Part shown: piece after piece, positions 1 through 5,687 of the stretch
How the letters are laid out: each line of letters starts with the position of its first letter
Numbering within the stretch: position 1 is the first letter of the stretch
From: an uncultured Fibrobacter sp.
GTDB lineage: Bacteria > Fibrobacterota > Fibrobacteria > Fibrobacterales > Fibrobacteraceae
Assembly: GCA_947306025.1 (NCBI GenBank)
Contig: CAMZFJ010000083.1
Span: forward strand, 1 to 7,281
Length of the DNA stretch: 7,281 nucleotides
Reading direction: 5' to 3'
Position numbers and translations under genes: made by a program
The notes under the pieces: generated by a model
Seen by the model: only the letters and a program-made list of their open reading frames with translations
Database searches by the model: none
Told to the model about the DNA's origin: nothing

Positions 1-1
1 G

Positions 2-199
2 AACCGCAGCATCAACGTGCAGCTCACCGACGAAGAACTCGCCGAACGCCGCAAGGAAATGGAAGCCCGCGGTTCTAAAGCTTGGCAGCCGGAAAACCGC
101 GACCGCGTCGTATCCAAGGCTCTGCAGGCTTATGCCGCTATGGCTTCTTCTGCGGACAAGGGTGCCGTGAGAGACCTGTCTCTTATTGGAGTCAAGTAA
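2..199 (+). CDS. ilvD: Dihydroxy-acid dehydratase, C-terminal end (partial)
   Basis: This is the last 65 codons of a gene that enters from the left edge, read from base 2 and ending at TAA 197-199. The product IlvD removes water from 2,3-dihydroxy-isovalerate or 2,3-dihydroxy-methylvalerate (EC 4.2.1.9), a late cytoplasmic step of valine, isoleucine and leucine synthesis. The visible tail carries the family's typical ending: [13 protein letters not shown], then ARGSKAW, then a helix ending in ALQAYA, then [14 protein letters not shown]. This closely follows the C-terminus of other bacterial IlvD proteins (recognised from memory, not by search). The catalytic and iron-sulfur cluster residues lie upstream, outside the window. 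A strong hairpin terminator follows at 285-317, so ilvD is the last gene of its transcription unit. Confidence 0.93.
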   Translation, partial: NRSINVQLTDEELAERRKEMEARGSKAWQPENRDRVVSKALQAYAAMASSADKGAVRDLSLIGVK

Positions 200-203
200 A
201 ATA

Positions 204-265
204 GATCCTTCGACTTCGAGCTGCGCTCTCCGCTCAGGATGACATGATCGAAGTCGGAGATGACT
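204..265. repeat. REP-like intergenic repeat (GATCCTTCGACTTCG type)
   Basis: The stretch between the ilvD stop and its terminator begins with GATCCTTCGACTTCG, continues through a GC-rich GCTGCGCTCTCCGCTC segment to AGGATGAC, and ends with GATCGAAGTCGGAGATGAC. CGACTTCGA (211-219) and TCGAAGTCG (248-256) form a perfect 9-bp inverted repeat. A GATCCTTCGACTTCG...CTCAGGATGAC pattern is, from general knowledge, a common dispersed intergenic repeat in many bacterial genomes. Only one copy is visible here, so the repeat status is inference. Confidence 0.45.
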
Positions 266-284
266 TGTTCTAAAGCAGATATAC

Positions 285-317
285 AAAAAAGCGGTACCTC
301 ACGGGTACCGCTTTTTT
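285..317. terminator. Bidirectional intrinsic terminator between ilvD and the STAS gene
   Basis: A perfect 8-bp stem, GCGGTACC (291-298) with GGTACCGC (304-311), closes a 5-base loop. Six A (285-290) precede it and six T (312-317) follow it, so it should end transcripts from both sides: ilvD on the plus strand and the STAS gene (stop at 342) on the minus strand. Confidence 0.93.
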
Positions 318-341
318 CATCCATACAAATTTGTACTCAGA

Positions 342-638
342 TTAGACAACAGTCAAAATATCTGAAAATCCCGTCACCTCGAAAATTTCTATGATTTCAT
401 CACAAACGTTCTTGATAATCATCTTGCCCTGCTTGTTCATAATCTTCTGCGCAGCGAGCAACACACGCAACCCCGCCGAAGAAATATAAGTCAGCTTGGC
501 AAAATCAAATTGCAAGTCCGTAACACCGTCCAACTTGCCTTGAATCTCGGATTCAAGCAAAGGCGCAGTCATCGTATCCAAACGTCCTTCCAAAGCAAAC
601 GACACATTGGATGCATCCACATTTTTTTCGATTTTCAT
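342..638 (-). CDS. STAS-domain anti-sigma factor antagonist (SpoIIAA/RsbV type)
   Basis: The 98-residue protein is a single STAS domain, the normal size for SpoIIAA/RsbV antagonists. Residues 45-62 hold the signature FDFAKLTYISSAGLRVLL; the Ser53-Ser54 pair before AGL is where the partner kinase would phosphorylate it. In this family the unphosphorylated antagonist binds the kinase, so the kinase releases its target; phosphorylation reverses this. Translation starts at ATG 638, with GAGG (plus-strand CCTC 644-647) five bases upstream, a good ribosome binding site. The gene lies 36 bases downstream of the kinase gene on the same strand, so the two are probably cotranscribed, in the reverse of the usual antagonist-then-kinase order. 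No sigma factor or PP2C phosphatase gene is adjacent, so the regulated output cannot be read here. Confidence 0.88.
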   Translation of the reverse strand: MKIEKNVDASNVSFALEGRLDTMTAPLLESEIQGKLDGVTDLQFDFAKLTYISSAGLRVLLAAQKIMNKQGKMIIKNVCDEIIEIFEVTGFSDILTVV

Positions 639-674
639 TCTAGCCTCGATTTTTGATTTACATTCTTTAATAAA

Positions 675-1088
675 TTAAGTCAATTTTTTAACAACGGTTA
701 AGACATTTTTATGTCCATCTCGTTTGTATTCAACTCCATCCATAATCTTTTTCACAAGGAAAATTCCAAGCCCACCTATTTCACGATCTTCCGCCGAAAG
801 CGATACATCCGGATCAGCTTTTGACAATGGATCGTACTCCACACCTTCATCAATAAAAGTAAGCTTTGCGGTCAACACATCTTCGTTCACATGCAAAATA
901 AGTTTCATATTTGATGATCCCGAATAGCGAACAACATTGCTAAACAATTCGTCAATCGCAACGCCAATCTGCGTAACAGCCTTCATTGAAGGATGATACG
1001 GTTCAAGGGCACTTTCAACGAACTCCGTAAGAGCCCTGACATTTTCAAATTTCGAATCTACTATGATTTCTTTATCGCAATTCTGCAT
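675..1088 (-). CDS. RsbW/SpoIIAB-like serine kinase, anti-sigma-type ATPase
   Basis: The 137-residue cytoplasmic protein has a GHKL (HATPase_c_2) fold. The N box is at residues 41-56 (IGVAIDELFSNVVRYS, with Glu47 and Asn51 as the expected magnesium/ATP residues). The G1 box is at 80-87 (DEGVEYDP), and the glycine-rich lid is GGLGIFLVKKIMD at 105-117. The length matches stand-alone RsbW-type kinases. It should bind and phosphorylate the STAS antagonist encoded next and hold a second partner, classically a sigma factor, inactive. The N-terminal part (residues 9-32, FENVRALTEFVESAL) fits the usual first strand and helix. The ATG at 1088 has no clear Shine-Dalgarno sequence (only GGCTGG nearby). 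A TATAAT box at 1123-1128 would give a leader of about 27 bases. The target is unknown; some FCB-group kinases of this type control proteins other than sigma factors. Confidence 0.87.
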   Translation of the reverse strand: MQNCDKEIIVDSKFENVRALTEFVESALEPYHPSMKAVTQIGVAIDELFSNVVRYSGSSNMKLILHVNEDVLTAKLTFIDEGVEYDPLSKADPDVSLSAEDREIGGLGIFLVKKIMDGVEYKRDGHKNVLTVVKKLT

Positions 1089-1122
1089 AATACCAGCCGA
1101 AAGTTTCGTAAATCATACAATA

Positions 1123-1152
1123 ATTATACATTTATATCGCGAAAAACGTCAT
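1123..1152 (-). promoter_or_regulatory. Sigma70-like promoter for the kinase-antagonist pair
   Basis: On the minus strand a perfect TATAAT (plus 1123-1128) is preceded, across an 18-base spacer, by ATGACG (plus 1147-1152), which matches TTGACA at four of six positions. The predicted start near 1116 leaves a leader of about 27 bases before ATG 1088. Confidence 0.5.
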
Positions 1153-1198
1153 TTTTTTTATCAAGAATCCCCCAAAATCATCCTGCTACAAACAATTC

Positions 1199-1206
1199 TA
1201 TATTTG
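1199..1206 (+). promoter_or_regulatory. TATATTTG -10-like box directly before the Nudix gene
   Basis: TATATTTG begins 14 bases before ATG 1213. It matches both a sigma70 -10 box (five of six) and the TAnnTTTG -7 motif known from Bacteroidetes. No convincing -35 box is seen. A start 6-7 bases past the hexamer would fall at about 1211-1213, giving an essentially leaderless mRNA. This fits the absence of a Shine-Dalgarno sequence. Confidence 0.4.
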
Positions 1207-1212
1207 GGCCGT

Positions 1213-1698
1213 ATGATTAACACAACCCTCTGCTACATCGAACAAGACAACAAGTATTTGCTGCTCCACCGCGTCAAGAAAAAAAACGACATCAACAAGG
1301 ACAAGTGGATTGGCATTGGCGGCAAGTTCGAAGAATGGGAATCCCCCGAAGACTGCATCCACCGCGAAGCTCTTGAAGAAACGGGGCTCACACTGATCCA
1401 CCCAAAATACCGCGGCATTGTCACCTTCATCAGCGACGGCATGGACCAAACCGAATTCATGCACTTGTTTACCGCAACGGAATTTTCCGGCACAATCAAG
1501 GACTGCGACGAGGGCGAACTGGAATGGGTGGACAAGCAAAAAGTGAAAGAACTCCCCCACTGGGATGGCGATTTGATTTTTCTCGCGTTGCTTGAACGCG
1601 GTGAACCCTTCTTCTCGCTAAAGCTGACCTACAAAGGGAGCATTCTGACCGAAGCTTTACTCAACGAAAACCGTGTCACGCTCCAAGATTTTCTCTAA
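1213..1698 (+). CDS. mutT: Nudix hydrolase, MutT-type 8-oxo-dGTP diphosphatase
   Basis: The 161-residue protein carries a complete Nudix box at residues 37-59, matching Gx5Ex7REUxEExGU: Gly37, Glu43, then REALEETGL at 51-59. The glutamates of REALEE bind the catalytic metal. LLLHRVKKKNDINKDKW at 26-32 and upstream, followed by IGIGGKFE, is typical of the MutT/MutX subgroup, which removes 8-oxo-dGTP from the nucleotide pool and so prevents mutations; related subgroups act on other nucleotides, so the substrate is inferred. The reading frame is open further upstream to 1063, but that extension overlaps the divergent kinase gene and its sequence is not conserved-looking, whereas MINTTLCYIEQDNKYLLLH is a standard Nudix N-terminus. 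No Shine-Dalgarno sequence is visible. The gene stands alone; the next hairpin terminator is at 1796-1842. Confidence 0.85.
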   Translation: MINTTLCYIEQDNKYLLLHRVKKKNDINKDKWIGIGGKFEEWESPEDCIHREALEETGLTLIHPKYRGIVTFISDGMDQTEFMHLFTATEFSGTIKDCDEGELEWVDKQKVKELPHWDGDLIFLALLERGEPFFSLKLTYKGSILTEALLNENRVTLQDFL

Positions 1699-1743
1699 AA
1701 AGAAATTTTTTTCGTTTTTTTTGATAAAAATTAAAATAAGGGC

Positions 1744-1774
1744 TTAACAAAACGCTTTAAATTAAGCATATTTG
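1744..1774 (+). promoter_or_regulatory. Candidate orphan promoter downstream of mutT
   Basis: TTAACA (1744-1749, five of six to TTGACA) is followed after exactly 17 bases by CATATT (1767-1772, four of six to TATAAT), continuing as CATATTTG, close to the TATATTTG before mutT. A 6-bp inverted repeat GCTTAA (1742-1747) / TTAAGC (1762-1767) overlaps both boxes and could be an operator or coincidence in AT-rich DNA. Confidence 0.35.
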
Positions 1775-1778
1775 AGAT

Positions 1779-1842
1779 ACTCCAAACCAACCCCAGACTC
1801 GGCAAGATGCGTTCTCGGACGATATTGCCGAGTCGCTTTTTT
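1779..1842 (+). ncRNA. Candidate small RNA of about 64 nt
   Basis: A transcript started by the candidate promoter at 1744-1774 would begin near 1779 and end at the T run at 1842. It would consist of a short unpaired CCAAACCAACCCC-type 5' segment and one long hairpin with a terminator tail. No known RNA family is recognised. The alternative is that the hairpin simply terminates mutT and the promoter is fortuitous, which is at least as likely. Confidence 0.25.
1796..1842 (+). terminator. Intrinsic terminator downstream of mutT
   Basis: A perfect 10-bp stem, GACTCGGCAA (1796-1805) with TTGCCGAGTC (1825-1834), closes a 19-base loop and is followed by GC and six T (1837-1842). The T run is on the plus strand only, so it serves plus-strand transcripts (mutT or a small RNA), not the lipoprotein gene converging from the right. 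Confidence 0.85.
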
Positions 1843-1872
1843 ATGGCTTAGCCAATGGTTGTCGGCCAGACA

Positions 1873-2388
1873 CTACCACTTGGCGAGGGCGTTCGAAACA
1901 ATCAAGTCCTGGAGTTTTTCGACTGCACGCGTCTGGCCATGGCGGTCTTCGGTCTCGTTAGCTTGGACGTCATAGACTCCGTCTGCCGAAAGGGACTTGC
2001 TCTCGTAGATGATTCTTTCTTTTACGTTATCGTAAAACCGGACTTCAACGCGAATCGTTACGCGATACGTTTCTACATCGCTATTGCTATTATAGTTTTC
2101 AGGCTTGTTCGAATAGCTTAACAAAGTAATTTCAAAATCGGCATTGGCATCGTCATTCACCAAGCGAACGCCACCGGCATTGCGTTTGAACATATCGACA
2201 ACGGCAGTATGGATGTTGTTTGCAAGCACCGGATCAAGAGTCTTGTCTTCGACCTCATGGATGTTGACCGTTTTGATGTGACTCGGGAGCGTACTTGCGG
2301 TAAAGCTGTAGCAGCCAAAGAACGCACTAGCAGTCAAGGCAAGCACAAGCAGACAGAACAAACGAGGTACAATCTTACAACAACGCAT
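1873..2388 (-). CDS. lptE: LptE-like outer-membrane lipoprotein (LPS assembly)
   Basis: The 171-residue protein starts with a basic N-terminus (MRCCKIVPR), a hydrophobic stretch at residues 10-24 and a lipobox-like AFFGC with Cys26 as the lipidation site. The mature part begins CYSFTASTLPSHIKTVNI, the usual opening of LptE-family lipoproteins. It continues as an alpha/beta domain with DPVLANNIHTAVVDMF, a helix, and strands rich in VTIRVEVRFYD and ESKSLSADGVYD. LptE plugs the LptD barrel and helps insert lipopolysaccharide into the outer leaflet. LptE is poorly conserved, so this rests on architecture and the CYSF start rather than a catalytic motif. The gene is alone: the upstream fibro-slime gene has its own terminator. 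Its start lies eight bases from an 85-bp tandem repeat. No good Shine-Dalgarno sequence is seen; a TAAATT box begins 12 bases before the ATG. Confidence 0.72.
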   Translation of the reverse strand: MRCCKIVPRLFCLLVLALTASAFFGCYSFTASTLPSHIKTVNIHEVEDKTLDPVLANNIHTAVVDMFKRNAGGVRLVNDDANADFEITLLSYSNKPENYNSNSDVETYRVTIRVEVRFYDNVKERIIYESKSLSADGVYDVQANETEDRHGQTRAVEKLQDLIVSNALAKW

Positions 2389-2396
2389 ACTCTTAA

Positions 2397-2586
2397 TTTA
2401 GTAAAAGGCGAGCGCAGCGGCAGAGCGTTTTACGCTCTGACATTGCCGAGCCGCAATACATGCGCCCAAAACGGGCGCTCATTTAGTAAAAGGCGAGAGC
2501 AGCGGCAGTGCGTTTTACGCTCTGACATTGCCGAGCCGTAGTACATGCGCACAAAACGGGCGCTTATTTAGTAAAAGGCGAGCGCA
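2397..2586. repeat. 85-bp tandem repeat, 2.2 copies, hairpin-rich
   Basis: Unit 1 (2397-2481) and unit 2 (2482-2566) are each 85 bp and differ at six positions (about 93% identity). A third partial copy runs to 2586 before the match stops. Each unit begins TTTAGTAAAAGGCGAG. Unit 1 holds a CAGAGCG-TTTTA-CGCTCTG hairpin (2421-2439) and a GCGCCC-AAAAC-GGGCGC hairpin (2462-2478). In unit 2 each of these stems has one mismatch, so unit 1 is the better-kept copy. The array fills the space between the lptE start and the fibro-slime terminator. The first unit's edge overlaps the likely lptE promoter. No protein or mobility gene is associated with it. Confidence 0.9.
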
Positions 2587-2604
2587 ATCAAAAAAAATTC
2601 CTAT

Positions 2605-2638
2605 AAAAAAGCGCCCCGAAGCACGAGCCGCGGGGCGC
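2605..2638 (-). terminator. Intrinsic terminator of the fibro-slime gene
   Basis: GCGCCCCG (2611-2618) pairs perfectly with CGGGGCGC (2631-2638) across a 12-base loop. Six A at 2605-2610 become a U tract on the minus strand. It lies 22 bases beyond the fibro-slime stop codon. Confidence 0.93.
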
Positions 2639-2660
2639 CATAAACTTAATGAACTAAGTC

Positions 2661-5483
2661 TTATTTTTTCTTTGTTCTACGATAGCCGCGTCTAATCGTT
2701 TCCGTAGTACGCTGGAACGGCATCGTCATAATCGTCGGGCTGCTACCATTACTCTTATAGCAGTATTCGTAAGCATCCTTCACGACCGTCATCTGGTAAA
2801 CATACGGACCCGTTGCAAGCAAGCGTCCCTTGTCTGTCACCGGATACATCTTGATAGTGGCAAGCATTGCACCCGTAGCACCATATATCGGCGTGTCACC
2901 GCAACTAGCCTCTTTAAATCCGTTCGACGGAGTAGCAGAACGCAAACCATTCAAAGCATTTTGGAATTCTTCCTTAGTCACACGCTTGTTGTACTGGTTC
3001 ACAAAGTGGCCCAAGTGGTCAAACACGCGGATATTTACATGGAACGGCTGTGTCGTCGGGAAAGACCAGCTCGTGCAAGTTTCATTGCTCTTCTTGCCCG
3101 GAATGTTTGCAGAACCATCATTATAGCAGAGAGTCTTGTTTTCGCTCTGACCAGCACCATACACAACAGAGGTTCCAGGAGCATAATTCGTAGCACCTTG
3201 AGCACCAGAAATCATAAGCTGTTCGGCATTATCCTTAGCCCACTTGAGCGGGTCAGTACCAACAACAGCCGGAATCGGAGTCAAAACGAGGTCAGCAGTC
3301 ATGTCCGTCGGGAGTGCATCGCTACCAGCCAATTCAGTAAGAGTTTGAGCTTCGTTTGTAAAGTCCGGACGGTCGTAAGCAGGATCATCAGGAATAACAG
3401 GCGTCTGAGCCACAGCGGTATAAGTAATCTTACCCCACTTTTCACGTTCATCAAAACCAGCAACATGGTTACCAGAAACAGAAGCAACAAAGAAGCCACC
3501 TAAGCTGACATCAAACTTTTTGGACCAAGCCATCAACTGTTGCCATTCGGAAGATGTATAGTTGCCGCCGTTGCCGTCATCATCAAGACCCGTGCTCCAA
3601 GGCACGTTAAAGGCTATACGGTCATCGCCCAAAAGGCCACCATCACCGACAATATTGCCATCAAGGTCCTTCAAGACACCTTCAAACTGATACATCTGAC
3701 CGGCATCTTCCTTGTCAATCGGACCCGTTATAGATGTTATATAGTAACCATATACCATCGTTACAATTGAATCTTGACCCGTAACCGTCTTAAGAGGCAT
3801 TCCATTAGCACCCAACACAGTCTGATTGCGCAAGACTACAATCGACGGCACATTCGGGTTATTCATTGCAATAAAGCTAGAATCAGCAAGAGCAACGTTC
3901 ATAAACATGCTGTTTTGAGCTTTACCGTTCTCATCCACCTTCACAACAACATCGTTAACCGTCGGCTGTCCAAAGCGAGATGGAGCAAGTTCGGCAAGAG
4001 ACGTACGGATGTAAATGTTAGAACCATCGGACTGACGGTCAGCATAGAAGAAGTGCAAGTGGTGCCAAGTATCATCAGCCCAACCAGTAGCATCAGAAGA
4101 ACCGTTGCAGTTAGAATAGTGAGCCAACGGTTCAGGCGTACCATCCGGAAGCACATGGCAACCATGGTTGTTCAAAGCCAAAGTCTGGATGTTCACCTTA
4201 CCCGGAGCGGACAAGTGAGTACCACCCAAGTCCACAACAAGCACACCATCCACAAAAATCCACATATCGTCATCACCGGCGAATTCGAACACTTCCGGAG
4301 TCGGAATCTGGTTTGCTGCCTTGTACTTGAAGCTTGCATAACCCATCATCGTAAAGGCATAGTTGCGAAGATGCTGTAAACCGGTTCTATCGCCAAGAGA
4401 TGCGAATTTAGCAGCAGCCTGCCAAGCGGCGCTATTACCAGTACCATAAGAATTCACAGAGCGAGGACCACCTTGATCAAGCCATTCCTTACAAAGATTA
4501 TAGGTATTTTGGCCCAAGAAGTCAGCCTGATTGCCAGCGTGCTCGTAACCATAAGGTGGGCAGAAAATCGAAAGTGTCTGCGGAAAGAACTGATCACATT
4601 TCGTTGTATCTGGTTGAACTTTCAAATTACAGGGCTTGTTCATCACCCACTCTCTTGTAACAGGATCGATACTATCGAGTGGAGAGTAACCACCATTATT
4701 GTAGTTATAATCGTAAATGTAATACTTGGAATTTGGATCTTTCGGAATATCCATCGTCGTATTGATGCGCTTATTTACCCCCGGCACATCAGCAAACCAC
4801 TGTTCAAAGTACTGGTTGTCACAAAGAGGTTCACTTTTACCCGTAAACGGGTTAATCGACTTCTGGATGACAACGCCGTCATACATATTATACTTTTCAC
4901 CAATCTTCTTGGTGAAAGCCAAATAGGTATTCACCATGCCAGGCGTGTAAATAACAGGATTTTTCCAGGCAACACTTCCTTCAGGACACTTGTAACCACT
5001 CACGTCCTCTTTTGCGTTATAGTATCCACGCATCGTCACTTCTTTACCAGTAACAGGATCTATACCCTTCTTCTTACATTCACCGTATTCTAGAACAACG
5101 CCCCCTGCAGTAGAAGTACCCTGTAAATACGGCGGCAAAAAAGAATTAGGCTGTATCGGAAGACCGTCAATGCCAATCTGAGCTCCAGCGCGATACTTGT
5201 CAAACGAATTTCCATTACCGCAGGTATTGTGGTAAGGGGAATTTGTATACCACGCCACGTCATAACCATTCACATTCATGGCTGTGCCGGCAGTAGACGC
5301 ATAATTGTAAATTTGGTCTATATGGTTGACAGATTCTTCGGAAAAGTTTTCGAAGTCAGGGTGATTTGGCTGGAAATCGCGAATAATAATATCCAGCGTA
5401 CGGACATCCTTGGCGACCTGAGCAAAGCCAGCAATAGAACAGCCAAATAAGGCACCGAGAGTCATCCATCTATAAAATTTCAT
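2661..5483 (-). CDS. Secreted fibro-slime (PA14-like) domain protein
   Basis: The 940-residue protein begins with a signal peptide (MKFYRWMTLGALFGCSIAGFAQ, hydrophobic 7-19, likely cut after AGFA or nearby). A large aromatic, cysteine-containing region follows, with three related linkers reading IDPVTGK, INPFTGK and IDPVTRE. The fibro-slime core spans about 370-500. Its hallmark FAGDDDMWIFVDGVLVVDLG is at 401-420, with GGTH ending at 423 and HHLHFFYADR at 474-483. Paired aspartates in PA14-like folds often bind calcium and sugar. The C-terminal part (roughly 790-920) ends in an Ig-like RVFDHLGHFVNQ...GPYVYQMTVV segment resembling FlgD/sorting domains, then a basic RRGYRRTKKK tail. Fibrobacter members of this family are envelope proteins linked to cellulose adhesion; that role is inferred here. 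ATG 5483 is chosen over the open frame to TTG 5573 because it gives the signal peptide and has AGGTGGAG upstream. Confidence 0.88.
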   Translation of the reverse strand: MKFYRWMTLGALFGCSIAGFAQVAKDVRTLDIIIRDFQPNHPDFENFSEESVNHIDQIYNYASTAGTAMNVNGYDVAWYTNSPYHNTCGNGNSFDKYRAGAQIGIDGLPIQPNSFLPPYLQGTSTAGGVVLEYGECKKKGIDPVTGKEVTMRGYYNAKEDVSGYKCPEGSVAWKNPVIYTPGMVNTYLAFTKKIGEKYNMYDGVVIQKSINPFTGKSEPLCDNQYFEQWFADVPGVNKRINTTMDIPKDPNSKYYIYDYNYNNGGYSPLDSIDPVTREWVMNKPCNLKVQPDTTKCDQFFPQTLSIFCPPYGYEHAGNQADFLGQNTYNLCKEWLDQGGPRSVNSYGTGNSAAWQAAAKFASLGDRTGLQHLRNYAFTMMGYASFKYKAANQIPTPEVFEFAGDDDMWIFVDGVLVVDLGGTHLSAPGKVNIQTLALNNHGCHVLPDGTPEPLAHYSNCNGSSDATGWADDTWHHLHFFYADRQSDGSNIYIRTSLAELAPSRFGQPTVNDVVVKVDENGKAQNSMFMNVALADSSFIAMNNPNVPSIVVLRNQTVLGANGMPLKTVTGQDSIVTMVYGYYITSITGPIDKEDAGQMYQFEGVLKDLDGNIVGDGGLLGDDRIAFNVPWSTGLDDDGNGGNYTSSEWQQLMAWSKKFDVSLGGFFVASVSGNHVAGFDEREKWGKITYTAVAQTPVIPDDPAYDRPDFTNEAQTLTELAGSDALPTDMTADLVLTPIPAVVGTDPLKWAKDNAEQLMISGAQGATNYAPGTSVVYGAGQSENKTLCYNDGSANIPGKKSNETCTSWSFPTTQPFHVNIRVFDHLGHFVNQYNKRVTKEEFQNALNGLRSATPSNGFKEASCGDTPIYGATGAMLATIKMYPVTDKGRLLATGPYVYQMTVVKDAYEYCYKSNGSSPTIMTMPFQRTTETIRRGYRRTKKK

Positions 5484-5494
5484 AATAGTCCAAT

Positions 5495-5502
5495 CTCCAC
5501 CT
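5495..5502 (-). promoter_or_regulatory. Ribosome binding site fixing the fibro-slime start, with an upstream duplicate
   Basis: AGGTGGAG on the minus strand lies about 11 bases before ATG 5483, slightly far but the only purine-rich site in front of this start. A near copy, TTTAGGTGGAATTG, occurs about 26-27 bases further upstream (around 5521-5528) with no start codon at a suitable distance. Confidence 0.55.
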
Positions 5503-5529
5503 AATAATAGGTTACAACAATTCCACCTA

Positions 5530-5627
5530 AATATAAACCAATAAAAGTTAAATGAGGTCCGATGATATTGCAAAATATATGTAAAAACATAGAATCATTT
5601 GATTATTCGTCCCTCCATAGTATTATA
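5530..5627. promoter_or_regulatory. Divergent promoter region between the fibro-slime gene and the 204-residue protein
   Basis: The 204-bp gap (5484-5687) is very AT-rich. For the minus strand there are two candidate -10 boxes: TATATT at 5530-5535, which would give a leader of about 40 bases, and a perfect TATAAT at 5622-5627 with a poor -35 and a leader of about 130 bases. For the plus strand TATTAT at 5621-5626 has TTGATT (5599-5604, four of six) at a 16-base spacing. The plus and minus -10 boxes overlap within TATTATA at 5621-5627, so this could be a bidirectional promoter. Confidence 0.4.
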
Positions 5628-5687
5628 TGCACATAAACAACTAAATTCAGTCCCCCGTTTTAAGTGGAATAACTATTTTTTCCGCCC

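Noticed and set aside
130..324. Minus-strand open frame of 64 codons over the ilvD end and the terminator
   Set aside because: It overlaps ilvD coding sequence, the REP-like repeat and the terminator hairpin, and its product resembles no protein; the frame is an accident of the repeat.
324..335. 12-bp palindrome TACAAATTTGTA
   Set aside because: A single AT-rich palindrome between a terminator and a stop codon, with no second copy in the window; it could be chance.
1063..1212. Upstream extension of the Nudix frame to an earlier ATG
   Set aside because: The added 50 residues would overlap the kinase gene and its promoter, and the Nudix fold begins normally at MINTTLCY.
2020..2037. TTTTACG-TTAT-CGTAAAA inverted repeat inside lptE, similar to the ACGT motif
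   Set aside because: It lies within coding sequence, is not the T(T/G)ACGTAA core and has no partner 32 bp away.
2209..2541. Plus-strand frame of 110 codons across lptE and the tandem repeat
   Set aside because: It is antisense to lptE and its second half is simply the translated 85-bp repeat.
2397..2586. CRISPR array
   Set aside because: The repeated unit is 85 bp in direct contact with no variable spacers, and there are no cas genes.
2961..5093. Several long plus-strand frames (2961-3503, 3774-4379, 4473-5093) inside the fibro-slime gene
   Set aside because: They are antisense shadows of a well-supported coding sequence, with no family motif and no start signals.
5484..5573. TTG-started extension of the fibro-slime protein
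   Set aside because: The extra 30 residues would bury the signal peptide and run through the ribosome binding site of ATG 5483.
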